Shown here in pieces: positions 1 through 6,303 of a DNA stretch of 6,747 nt. The position numbers and the translations under genes are program-made. The stretch's first letter is position 1; every line of letters starts with the position of its first letter. The DNA comes from Prevotellaceae bacterium. GTDB lineage: Bacteria > Bacteroidota > Bacteroidia > Bacteroidales > UBA932. Where the stretch lies: positions 1-6,747 of the forward strand of contig JAITAP010000184.1 in assembly GCA_031284065.1 (NCBI GenBank). The letters run 5' to 3'. The notes under the pieces were generated by a model that had not been told where the DNA came from, did no database searches, and saw only the letters and a list, made by a program, of their open reading frames with translations.

Positions 1-2175
1 GCCTCGCCGAAAATGTATGACGCTCTGCTGAAAAAAGCCAAAAGCAAGAAAAACCCAGACGCTTTGCAAGCGGAGCTAATCACCACACTCGGCGAGCGAA
101 ACGACAAGGCCGCCTTTCCGCTTGTCAGGGATTACCTGTCCGCGTCCGATAGCGACTTGCGCCGCGCCGCCATAGCCGCTGCCGGAAAATTGGGCGGCGA
201 AAGCGCGGTGAACCCCATCATTCAGGCCATCAATACCGGCGATGAAAAAGTGGTGCAAACGGGAAAAAATACGTTGCTGAGCATCCCAGGCGACCAACTC
301 ATCGCGGAAGCAGCGACAGCGCTCCCGCAAGCCTCTTCGCCCGCCAAAATTGCGCTGATGGAAATACTTGCGTCGCGCTACGCCGTGGCGCAGAAAGAAG
401 CGATTTTTGCACAAACCTCATCGCCCGATGCAGGCGTGCGCGTGGCTGCCGGAAAAGCATTGGCAGCCCTTGCCTCAGAAAACGACGCGCACCGCATAGC
501 GCAATTACTGAGTAAGGCAGCGGAAAAAGAGGAAATAGAAGCCCTCCAGCAGTCGCTGTTCGCGTCTGTTTCCGCATTGCCGCAGGCACGGCAGACGCAA
601 GAGGTGGCTGCACAAACCGGCGCAAGCGCCAAACCGGAACGGTACTACAACGTGCTGGCCATGATTGGCGGGCAGCCGGCGTTGGACATTGTCCTGACCG
701 CATTCAAAAGCGACAATGCGCCCGTCCGCGCCGCCGCTTTCGACGCGCTTACCCGGTGGCGTGACGCGGCTGCCATTGCCACCCTTTTCGGCATTGCCGC
801 ATCTGACCCTGCCGGAACATTTTTTAACAAGGCATTAACCGCCTGCCTGTCGAAAATTGCAGCTTCCGGACACACGCCGGAGCAAAAATTGATATTGCTG
901 CGCAACGCGCTGAGTATAGCCAAAACGCCGGAACAAAAACGCTACATACTCAAGGAAATCGGACGAACAGGCGCTTTTGTCGGATTGCCGGTAGCCGACA
1001 GCTACCTTGACGACAAGGATGAAACGGTGCGGCAGGCAGCCGTGCAAGCCGTGCGCGCCATTGCGCTGGCGCATCCCGAATATTACGGGAAAATAGTCGC
1101 CGACATCATTCGTAAAGCAATTGCGGTGAACAAAGACCCGGAGGCCGAATACCAAAAGCAGGCGTTTGTGAAGCGCTTGGAGGCTTTCCCGCCGGACGAC
1201 GGTTTTGTGCCAATGTTCAACGGCCGCGACCTTACCGGATGGAAGGGATTGGTGGAAAATCCGATAGCCCGCAGCAAAATGTCGCCCAAACAGCTGACCG
1301 ACAAGCAAAGGAAAGCCGATGAAATCATGCGGCGCGACTGGCATGTGGAGAACGGATTATTGGTGTTCGATGGGCCGGGGTACGACAATTTATGTTCGGA
1401 AAAAATGTACGGCGATTTTGAAATGTACGTCGATTGGCGTATTGCGCCTGAGGGAGACGCCGGCATTTACCTGCGCGGCACGCCGCAAGTACAGATATGG
1501 GATACTTCCCGCACCAACGTGGGTGCGCAGGTGGGATCGGGAGGCTTGTACAACAACCGGAAGCACCCGAGCAAACCGTTGCTGGTGGCCGATAACCCGA
1601 TAAGCGAATGGAACTCGTTTTTCATTAAAATGACCGGCGAAAAAGTAACGGTTTACCTGAACGGACAGCTGGTAACGGATAATGTTACCCTCGAAAATTA
1701 CTGGGATCGCGCTTTGCCCATCTTTGAGAAAGACGCCATTGAGTTGCAGGCGCACGGCACGCGGGTGGAATACCGCGACGTCTACATCAGGGAAATACCG
1801 CGCCCCGACCCGTATCAAGTATCCAACGCGGAGAAAGCGGAAGGCTTTGCGCCGCTGTTCAACGGCATTGACATGTCGGGCTGGGTGGGCAACCTGAGGG
1901 ATTACTATGCCCGCGACGGCCAAATTGTGTGCGACCCCAACAAGGGCGGGCATGGCAACATTTACACCGACAGGGAGTACTCAAATTTCATCATGCGGTT
2001 CGAATTTCAGCTAACGCCCGCAGCCAATAACGGCCTGGGTATTCGCACCCCGCTCGAAGGCGATGCGGCATACGCAGGCATGGAATTGCAGATACTCGAC
2101 AATGACGCCGACGTGTATAAAAACCTGCAAATTTACCAGTATCACGGGTCTGTGTACGGGGTGATACCCGCCTAG
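1..2175 (+). CDS. HEAT-repeat protein with DUF1080 (3-keto-disaccharide hydrolase-like) domains, 5' partial, cut by in-frame stop
   Basis: The reading frame is open from base 1; the first in-window ATG is at 13, and no stop precedes it, so the true start probably lies upstream. Numbering from that ATG, residues ~1-390 are alanine-rich helical repeats of HEAT type (for example the segments around DLRRAAIAAAGKLG and DETVRQAAVQAVRAIA). Residues ~397-597 form a first DUF1080 domain (GFVPMFNGRDLTGWKG, then DAGIYLRGTPQVQIWD). Residues ~611-720 begin a second one (GFAPLFNGIDMSGWVG, then NNGLGIRTP and MELQILDND). DUF1080 (PF06439) is a concanavalin-like fold; characterised members hydrolyse 3-keto-glycosides, and HEAT-DUF1080 combinations occur in Bacteroidetes. 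Export to the periplasm is expected for the family, but the N-terminus is outside the window. The frame ends at TAG 2173-2175, in the middle of the second domain. The family call is secure; substrate is unknown. Confidence 0.85.
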   Translation, partial: ASPKMYDALLKKAKSKKNPDALQAELITTLGERNDKAAFPLVRDYLSASDSDLRRAAIAAAGKLGGESAVNPIIQAINTGDEKVVQTGKNTLLSIPGDQLIAEAATALPQASSPAKIALMEILASRYAVAQKEAIFAQTSSPDAGVRVAAGKALAALASENDAHRIAQLLSKAAEKEEIEALQQSLFASVSALPQARQTQEVAAQTGASAKPERYYNVLAMIGGQPALDIVLTAFKSDNAPVRAAAFDALTRWRDAAAIATLFGIAASDPAGTFFNKALTACLSKIAASGHTPEQKLILLRNALSIAKTPEQKRYILKEIGRTGAFVGLPVADSYLDDKDETVRQAAVQAVRAIALAHPEYYGKIVADIIRKAIAVNKDPEAEYQKQAFVKRLEAFPPDDGFVPMFNGRDLTGWKGLVENPIARSKMSPKQLTDKQRKADEIMRRDWHVENGLLVFDGPGYDNLCSEKMYGDFEMYVDWRIAPEGDAGIYLRGTPQVQIWDTSRTNVGAQVGSGGLYNNRKHPSKPLLVADNPISEWNSFFIKMTGEKVTVYLNGQLVTDNVTLENYWDRALPIFEKDAIELQAHGTRVEYRDVYIREIPRPDPYQVSNAEKAEGFAPLFNGIDMSGWVGNLRDYYARDGQIVCDPNKGGHGNIYTDREYSNFIMRFEFQLTPAANNGLGIRTPLEGDAAYAGMELQILDNDADVYKNLQIYQYHGSVYGVIPA

Positions 2176-2424
2176 CGCGGATTCCTGAAGCCCACAGGCG
2201 AATGGAACACGCAGGAGGTTATCGCCGACGGCTACCATATTACCGTGACGCTTAACGGCACGGTTATTCTCGACGGCGATATTGCCGAGGCCAGCCATGA
2301 CTTTACCCAAACGGCGGATAAGCAGAGCCACCCCGGATTGTCCAACAAGAGCGGATACATCGGATTCCTCGGGCACGGCTCGCCATTGGCATTTCGTAAC
2401 TTGAGAATAAAGGAGTTGAAGTAA
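2176..2424 (+). pseudogene. Stranded C-terminal part of the second DUF1080 domain, in frame after the TAG
   Basis: After the TAG at 2173-2175 the same frame stays open for 82 codons to TAA at 2422-2424. It reads RGFLKPTGEWNTQEVIADG, then HITVTLNGTVILDGD, and closes with SGYIGFLGHGSPLAFRNLRIKEL. These are the standard closing strands of a DUF1080 domain, including the GEWN and GHGSPLAFRN motifs, so the stop splits one domain rather than ending it. In relatives, as I recall, the segment at the stop reads approximately PAKRGFLKP, which would make AAG (Lys) to TAG, a single A-to-T change, the likely lesion. There is no frameshift and no start codon or ribosome site suited to restarting translation. 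Either this is a recent nonsense mutation or a sequence error; read-through is possible but less likely. Confidence 0.8.
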
Positions 2425-2523
2425 CCCACGTTAGTCGTAGATGAAAAATCGCAGCTAATTGAAAATCAACAAAATAAAAATCACAGCTGAATTTTAGCCG
2501 GTCAGTAGTAACCATCAATATAA

Positions 2524-2841
2524 ATGATTGCCTTTGTAGAATGGTGGAAAGAGCGTTTGCTGACTTGCCCCGGCAAATACTTCTTCCACATTGATTGCCC
2601 GGGATGCGGCTTGCAGCGTAGCGTTATCGCGCTGCTGGAGGGCGACCTCGCAAAAAGCCTTGCGCTCTACCCTGCCACCATCCCGATTTTCTTTTGCGTG
2701 ATTTTTACCGCCCTGCACCTGAAATTCGGCTTCAGGCACGGCGCGGCAGTTATCAAATGGTCTTTCATCCTGACCGTTTTCATCATCGTTGCCTTTTACC
2801 TTTACAAGCTCGTGATGCGCACGCCGTTTGGGTTTACCTGA
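2524..2841 (+). CDS. DUF2752 family small membrane protein
   Basis: This 105-residue protein carries the DUF2752 signature CPGCGLQRS at residues 25-33. Two hydrophobic stretches follow, at about 52-67 (TIPIFFCVIFTALHL) and 78-96 (IKWSFILTVFIIVAFYLYK), and the C-terminus is KLVMRTPFGFT. Length and topology fit the family, whose molecular function is not established; the paired cysteines suggest metal or redox chemistry, which is inference. The ATG lies 99 bp after the DUF1080 frame ends. No strong Shine-Dalgarno and no TAnnTTTG box is evident in the gap, so it could be read from upstream. Its last 84 bp (2758-2841) fall in a direct repeat whose other copy lies at 4101-4184. In that copy all three base changes would alter amino acids (V to A, A to T, R to C), suggesting that only the 2524-2841 copy is the gene. 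Confidence 0.8.
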   Translation: MIAFVEWWKERLLTCPGKYFFHIDCPGCGLQRSVIALLEGDLAKSLALYPATIPIFFCVIFTALHLKFGFRHGAAVIKWSFILTVFIIVAFYLYKLVMRTPFGFT

Positions 2842-2854
2842 ATCCCTGCGCCTG
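2758..2854 (+). repeat. Left copy of a 97-bp direct repeat (DUF2752 3' end)
   Basis: Positions 2758-2854 match 4101-4197 without gaps, with three differences, all transitions (T/C and G/A within the CGTTGCC versus CGCTACC stretch, then C/T in GATGCGC versus GATGTGC). The repeat starts at TGGTCTTTCATCCTG, inside the DUF2752 gene, runs over its TGA stop, and ends at CCCTGCGCCTG. The two copies flank a 1.2-kb block of different composition. Confidence 0.95.
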
Positions 2855-2857
2855 CGA

Positions 2858-2879
2858 CCTTTTCCGCCTCCACCATGTG
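2858..2879 (-). pseudogene. Fragment of the thiL 3' coding region left behind next to the DUF2752 gene
   Basis: Positions 2858-2879 match 4239-4260 with one mismatch. At 4239-4260 the sequence lies inside thiL and encodes HIVEAEKG on the minus strand; here it would encode HMVEAEK. Together with 2837-2854, which corresponds to the last codons of thiL (LQAQGFR and stop), this makes a thiL tail with an internal gap of 38 bp relative to the real gene. Similarity stops at 2880, where the AT-rich inserted sequence starts. The fragment is too short to be functional. Its value is as evidence that the left repeat once continued into a thiL copy. Confidence 0.75.
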
Positions 2880-2920
2880 AAAGTGAGAGTATCATATTAA
2901 TGCAAGAAAAGAAATTTTGT

Positions 2921-3697
2921 ATGGAAAACATCGTTTTTTACTTCTCCGGAACCGGAAATTCTTTAAGGGTTGCAAAAACACTTATTCAAGAATTGGGAAG
3001 CGGGGAAATTGTTTCAATGGCAAAACCGGGAAGCTACAGCCTGATAAAGCAATACGACACTATTGGTTTTGTTCATCCTGTGTACTATTGGGGGCTACCT
3101 AAAAGGGTTACCGAATTTATCGAAAATATAGCTTTAGGCAACAATAAGGGCGCATATTACTATTCAATTGCAACTTATGGCGGATTTGTTGGCAATGCGG
3201 TTTATCAATTGCATGAATTACTACGTAAACGGCACGGCGTAAAATTAGGTTACGGGCAAAAATTGCGAATGTTCGCAAACTATGTTGTCGCGTATGATAT
3301 GAATGAAAGAGTGGATGAAATTACAAAAAAATCAAATGAAAAGCTGGTTCCAATTATTAACTCAATAAAAAAGAGAAAGAGAAGCAACGTAAACAAATTG
3401 ACAAGAATATTTGAATCTATGAATGAAAAATTTGTAAGCGAAGTTTCAAATATGGATAAGGATTTTTCGGTTAATAGTAGCTGTACGGGCTGCGGTATAT
3501 GCGAAAAGGTATGCCCGGTAAAAAATATTGAAATGGTAAACAATAAAATACAATACAGGCATCATTGTGAACAGTGCGTCGCGTGTATTCAGTTTTGTCC
3601 ACAGAAAGCAATAAATTATAAAAATATAACACAAAATAGGGGGAGATATACCAACCCCGAAATAAATTATAGGGAATTATCCGGCTATAACCGTTAG
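2921..3697 (+). CDS. EFR1-type flavodoxin / double [4Fe-4S] ferredoxin fusion protein
   Basis: From the ATG at 2921 the protein has 258 residues. The N-terminus MENIVFYFSGTGNSLRVAK is a flavodoxin fold, with the FMN phosphate loop SGTGNS at residues 9-14; HPVYYWGLP (52-60) and ATYGGFVGNA (84-93) supply the other flavin loops. A basic linker (150-157) leads to two bacterial [4Fe-4S] motifs: C188, C191, C194, C198-P and C216, C219, C222, C226-P. Such fusions are thought to shuttle electrons between a flavin and iron-sulfur centres in the cytoplasm of anaerobes; partner unknown. Start choice: upstream in-frame starts exist at 2900 (ATG) and 2828 (TTG). The latter lies in the duplicated DUF2752 tail and is unlikely; 2921 best fits the family N-terminus, and 2900 (after GTGAGAG) is the alternative. 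The gene is strikingly AT-rich with A/T-ending codons, unlike both neighbours, which suggests recent acquisition. Confidence 0.88.
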   Translation: MENIVFYFSGTGNSLRVAKTLIQELGSGEIVSMAKPGSYSLIKQYDTIGFVHPVYYWGLPKRVTEFIENIALGNNKGAYYYSIATYGGFVGNAVYQLHELLRKRHGVKLGYGQKLRMFANYVVAYDMNERVDEITKKSNEKLVPIINSIKKRKRSNVNKLTRIFESMNEKFVSEVSNMDKDFSVNSSCTGCGICEKVCPVKNIEMVNNKIQYRHHCEQCVACIQFCPQKAINYKNITQNRGRYTNPEINYRELSGYNR

Positions 3698-3698
3698 C

Positions 3699-4100
3699 GA
3701 GGTTCCACGCCGCGCCTGCCATCAGCGCGTTGATTTGGACGCCTTTCTCCCCGCCCAGGTAATTCTCAAGCATCCGATAGCCATACTTTAAGTGGCTTAT
3801 TATCGTTCTATAGCGGCTCTTGCGCGGCATTGCCCGCGCTTTTTTTCTTGCCGGTACCTTGGCTCGCTCTTTTTTTGGCCGATGGGGTAATGATTTGTTA
3901 CGCCCGCTACCGCTGATTGCCCTTTGCCACCCCTGTCGTAAACAAGCGACTTGGGAAGCTCCAGCCCGTTGCTTTGCATTTGGTTAAGAAGTGGCGCTAT
4001 CGTGTGCCCGCCAAATGGATTCCCCAAAAATCCCTGTATCGCAAGTATGATTTTTTTCCCTTTTTTGCCCGATGCTATCAGCCCAACCTTGCTCCCAAAG
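3699..4100 (-). pseudogene. C-terminal remnant of an IS5-type DDE transposase, frameshifted
   Basis: Read on the minus strand from ~4099, the sequence encodes FGSKVGLIASGKKGKKIIL, GFLGNPFGGHTIAPLL and LVYDRGGKGQ, then CRARAAIER and a TAA at 3800-3802. Skipping one base near 3803-3805 restores the family sequence IISHLKYGYRMLENYLGG, then GVQINALMAGAAWNL, ending at 3699. This is the C-terminal half of an IS5-group transposase: the second catalytic Asp is in VYDRG, and the R(3)E(6)K pattern with the catalytic Glu is RAAIE..IISHLK. A second lesion is likely around 3870-3896, where another frame reads IITPSAKK between two compensating single-base shifts, one at a run of seven T on the plus strand. 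The N-terminal half with the first Asp is absent, and no terminal inverted repeats were found. It is dead. It abuts the right direct repeat at 4101 and ends two bases from the flavodoxin gene stop. Confidence 0.85.
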
Positions 4101-4197
4101 TGGTCTTTCATCCTGACCGTTTTCATCATCGCTACCTTTTACCTTTACAAGCTCGTGATGTGCACGCCGTTTGGGTTTACCTGAATCCCTGCGCCTG
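4101..4197 (+). repeat. Right copy of the 97-bp direct repeat (DUF2752 tail fused to the thiL 3' end)
   Basis: This partner of 2758-2854 has three transitions. Here the DUF2752 tail (FILTVFII.TFYLYKLVM.TPFGFT, with its TGA at 4182-4184) has no gene body in front of it; the upstream sequence is the transposase remnant. The thiL stop codon (4177-4179 on the minus strand) and its last six codons lie inside the repeat, so this copy preserves the original junction of the two convergent genes. Confidence 0.95.
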
Positions 4198-5184
4198 TAG
4201 CCGCACCGGTTCGCCGTTGGGCGGAATGAGCAGCGCTCCCTTTTCCGCCTCCACTATGTGCCCAATCACATCCACGCGGCCGAAATCTTTCACCCTGTCG
4301 TGCAGCGACAAGGGGACGGTGAACAGCAGCTCGTAATCTTCTCCGCCGTTGAGGGCAGCCGTTACCGCGTCAAAGTTCATCTCCTTCGCCATATCCAAAC
4401 ATTGCCTTGCAATGGGAATTTTATCCAGATAAAGGTGCGCCCCCACGCCGGATTGCTTGCAAATTTGCAGCATATCGGAGGCGAGCCCGTCCGAAATGTC
4501 AATCATGGCGGTAGGCGTTACGCCTGCCTCGCGGAGGTTGAGGATAGCGTCGCGGTTGGCCTCGGGCTTCAGGTACTGCCCAATGATTTGCTCGTAGCCT
4601 GCAAGCTGCGGGGCAGCGTCCGGGTTGGCCTCAAACACCTTTTTCTCGCGCTCCAGCAGCAGCAAGCCCATATAGGCCGAGCCAAGGCTGCCGGTGATGC
4701 AAATCAAATCCGTCGGCTTTGCCCCGCTACGGTAAACCACCTTGTCGGGTTCGCACTCGCCCAGCACGCTCACGCCAATGGTAAGCCCCGTGAGCGATGC
4801 AGAGGTATCTCCCCCCACCATGTCCACCCCGTGTCGCTCGCACGCCAGCAACATGCCGTCGTACAGTTCCTCAATGTTCTCCACGCTAAAACGCTTTGAA
4901 ATGCCCAGCGACACAACCATTTGCTTTGGAAACCCGTTCATGGCGTATATATCGGAGAAGTTGACCACTGCCGCCTTGTAGCCCAAATGCTTCAGGGGTA
5001 CGTAGGTGAGGTCAAAGTGAATACCCTCAAGCAGCATGTCGGTGGCGAGCAGGCTGCGTGCGCTGCCCGACGCTACTACGGCGGCGTCATCGCCAACGCC
5101 CTTAACGGTAGAGGCATTTCGCAGCTGTATTTTTTTTGCAAGCCGGTCAATCAGGCCAAACTCGCCAAGTTCGCTAATGTTCAT
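4177..5184 (-). CDS. thiL: Thiamine-monophosphate kinase
   Basis: ThiL phosphorylates thiamine monophosphate with ATP to give thiamine diphosphate, the last step of cofactor synthesis, in the cytoplasm. The 335-residue length is normal for the family. Visible motifs in order: KGVGDDAAVV (28-37), ATDMLLEGIHFD (47-58), the GYKAAVVNFSDIYAMNG segment (68-84), VDMVGGDT (120-127), ITGSLGSA (163-170), MIDISDGLASD (227-237) and ALNGGEDYELLFTV (277-290). The acidic DD, D, D and SDG positions bind Mg2+ and nucleotide in this PurM/ThiL-type kinase family. Its ATG overlaps the TGA of the upstream exonuclease gene by 4 bp (5181-5184, ATGA), so the two are probably translationally coupled in one operon. 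The 3' end overlaps the repeat-borne DUF2752 tail on the opposite strand by 8 bp. No lesion is visible. Confidence 0.96.
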   Translation of the reverse strand: MNISELGEFGLIDRLAKKIQLRNASTVKGVGDDAAVVASGSARSLLATDMLLEGIHFDLTYVPLKHLGYKAAVVNFSDIYAMNGFPKQMVVSLGISKRFSVENIEELYDGMLLACERHGVDMVGGDTSASLTGLTIGVSVLGECEPDKVVYRSGAKPTDLICITGSLGSAYMGLLLLEREKKVFEANPDAAPQLAGYEQIIGQYLKPEANRDAILNLREAGVTPTAMIDISDGLASDMLQICKQSGVGAHLYLDKIPIARQCLDMAKEMNFDAVTAALNGGEDYELLFTVPLSLHDRVKDFGRVDVIGHIVEAEKGALLIPPNGEPVRLQAQGFR

Positions 5185-5927
5185 TTGTGCTTATCGTGTG
5201 GGTTGGTATTTATCAGCGCGCTCGCGGGCTGCTGCGCCTTGCGCAGCATGGAGGCCTTGCGCTGCTTTTTGCGGCGGCTCTTGGCTTTTTTTGTCTTTGC
5301 CTCCTTGCCGGCAGCGTTTTCCTTCGCTGCGTCGGCCTTGGGAGGGAACAAAGGTTGGCGCTCTATCAGCTTGAGGTAGATTTCGCGGCATACCCACGCG
5401 TCGGTGGCGGCGTAGAGCTTTTGCTCGGCGGTGTAGCGCAGGGCTGCCCAGTTGGAGGTTTGCTGCGACTTGGAAATGCGGAGGTTGAGCACAATGGCGG
5501 CAATTTTTTTCAGCGCCTTATCCTCCACCCCGTACCGCTCAGTAAGCTGCTGCAAGTCAACAAAGCCCTGCGGCTTAAACGCGCCAATGCGCTGCATCCC
5601 GCGTATATCTTCGTTAATCGCCACGCCGACTTTGAGCACATCGCAGCTTTGCAGCAGCGCAACCAGCTCGCTCGGAACGCCAATTTTATCTACGCGAAAC
5701 AGGAACGCTTGGTCTGCGGTGGAGAGCTGCACCAGCGACACGCCGTAGTGCACGCCGCGCGTGAAGCTCGGGCGCGTTTCGGTATCGTAGCCAAGAATTT
5801 TTTCCTGCATAAGGCACGAAACAGCGGCGGCTACTTTTTCGCGCTTGTCAACTACCGTAATTTTCCCACCAAACGCAACGTAAGGCAACGCCTCTATGTC
5901 CTCATGGGTGATGTGTGGGCTAAACAT
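5181..5927 (-). CDS. DEDDy 3'-5' exonuclease (RNase D-like) with a lysine/arginine-rich tail
   Basis: This 248-residue protein has the DnaQ/RNase D-like exonuclease fold. ILGYDTETRP supplies the first metal-binding pair (D48, E50), NEDIRGM the second acidic site (D107), and YAATD the DEDDy Tyr and Asp (Y172, D176). LVQLSTADQAFLF and the conserved SNW (158-160) also fit the family. Such enzymes remove nucleotides from 3' ends of RNA or DNA; whether this one is an RNase or DNase cannot be told from sequence. No HRDC domain follows, unlike classical RNase D. Instead residues ~197-248 form a low-complexity tail rich in Lys, Arg and Ala (KTKKAKSRRKKQRK at 211-224), probably a nucleic-acid contact. 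The start at 5927 leaves a short leader after the predicted promoter. It is first in an operon with thiL, overlapping it by 4 bp. Confidence 0.9.
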   Translation of the reverse strand: MFSPHITHEDIEALPYVAFGGKITVVDKREKVAAAVSCLMQEKILGYDTETRPSFTRGVHYGVSLVQLSTADQAFLFRVDKIGVPSELVALLQSCDVLKVGVAINEDIRGMQRIGAFKPQGFVDLQQLTERYGVEDKALKKIAAIVLNLRISKSQQTSNWAALRYTAEQKLYAATDAWVCREIYLKLIERQPLFPPKADAAKENAAGKEAKTKKAKSRRKKQRKASMLRKAQQPASALINTNPHDKHK

Positions 5928-5965
5928 TGTGATTTTCTTAAAAACAAAGGATTTATAATTTGCGA

Positions 5966-5973
5966 CAAAGATA
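5966..5973 (-). promoter_or_regulatory. Bacteroidetes-type -7 promoter element for the exonuclease-thiL operon
   Basis: The minus strand reads TATCTTTG here, a full match to the Bacteroidetes sigma factor -7 consensus TAnnTTTG, followed by TCGCAAAT. The exonuclease ATG lies 38 bp downstream, giving a short leader. I do not see a clear TTTG-like -33 element at the expected spacing. The assignment rests on the -7 match and its position just ahead of the first gene of the operon. Confidence 0.6.
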
Positions 5974-6303
5974 CGGTTTTTATTTGACTTTCGCTTTTGG
6001 TTCAGCGCCTAAGCTTTGCACAAAGCAACTATTTATAGAACTTCCAATAAATAATCACAATTTGCAGCAATACCCTTACGAAAAGTTGAGAAATAAGGGT
6101 GAAGTATCGGGGGAGGAAACCGGCGCTACTAAGGGCGCTTTTGATGGTAAGGGGTTTAAAGGTAACAATAATAAAATCTCAACTAAAAGTCCCTGCGGGG
6201 GACGACACTTGAGAGTTGAAAGTGGAGAGTTGAAAGTGGCTTTGTTGCAACGAATAATAGCCCATGTTATGCAGGTTTATAATTTTTGATAGATTACAAT
6301 TGT
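5974..6303. other. Intergenic stretch without a recognisable gene
   Basis: Open frames here are short and have no recognisable protein features; one minus-strand frame contains a QLSTFNSQ-type string, which comes from the 14-bp tandem repeat rather than from a gene. The only structured pieces I see are that repeat at 6211-6238 and a small GTCCC/GGGAC hairpin at 6189-6203. No tRNA, riboswitch or second promoter can be supported. Confidence 0.6.
6211..6238 (+). repeat. Two perfect tandem copies of a 14-bp unit
   Basis: GAGAGTTGAAAGTG occurs at 6211-6224 and again at 6225-6238 with no mismatch. GAGTTGAAAGT-type intergenic repeats are common in Bacteroidetes genomes and give rise to spurious STFNSQLSTFN reading frames. 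Copy number is prone to slippage. Confidence 0.9.

Noticed and set aside
2173..2175. TAG read as pyrrolysine or another recoded residue
   Set aside because: There is no sign of pyl genes or a downstream recoding signal, TAG serves as a normal stop at 3695-3697, and a single-base nonsense change explains it better.
2828..2920. Longer N-terminus for the flavodoxin gene from a TTG at 2828
   Set aside because: The extra residues come from the duplicated DUF2752/thiL junction and show no family similarity; the flavodoxin fold starts at MENIVFYFSGTGNS.
3951..4184. Plus-strand open frame of 77 codons ending in the DUF2752-like tail
   Set aside because: Its first ~50 codons are antisense to the transposase remnant and only its end is DUF2752-like. 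It is a chance fusion across the repeat boundary and lacks the CPGCG motif.
4258..5379. Plus-strand open frames opposite thiL and the exonuclease gene
   Set aside because: They are shadows of well-supported minus-strand genes, with no family features of their own.
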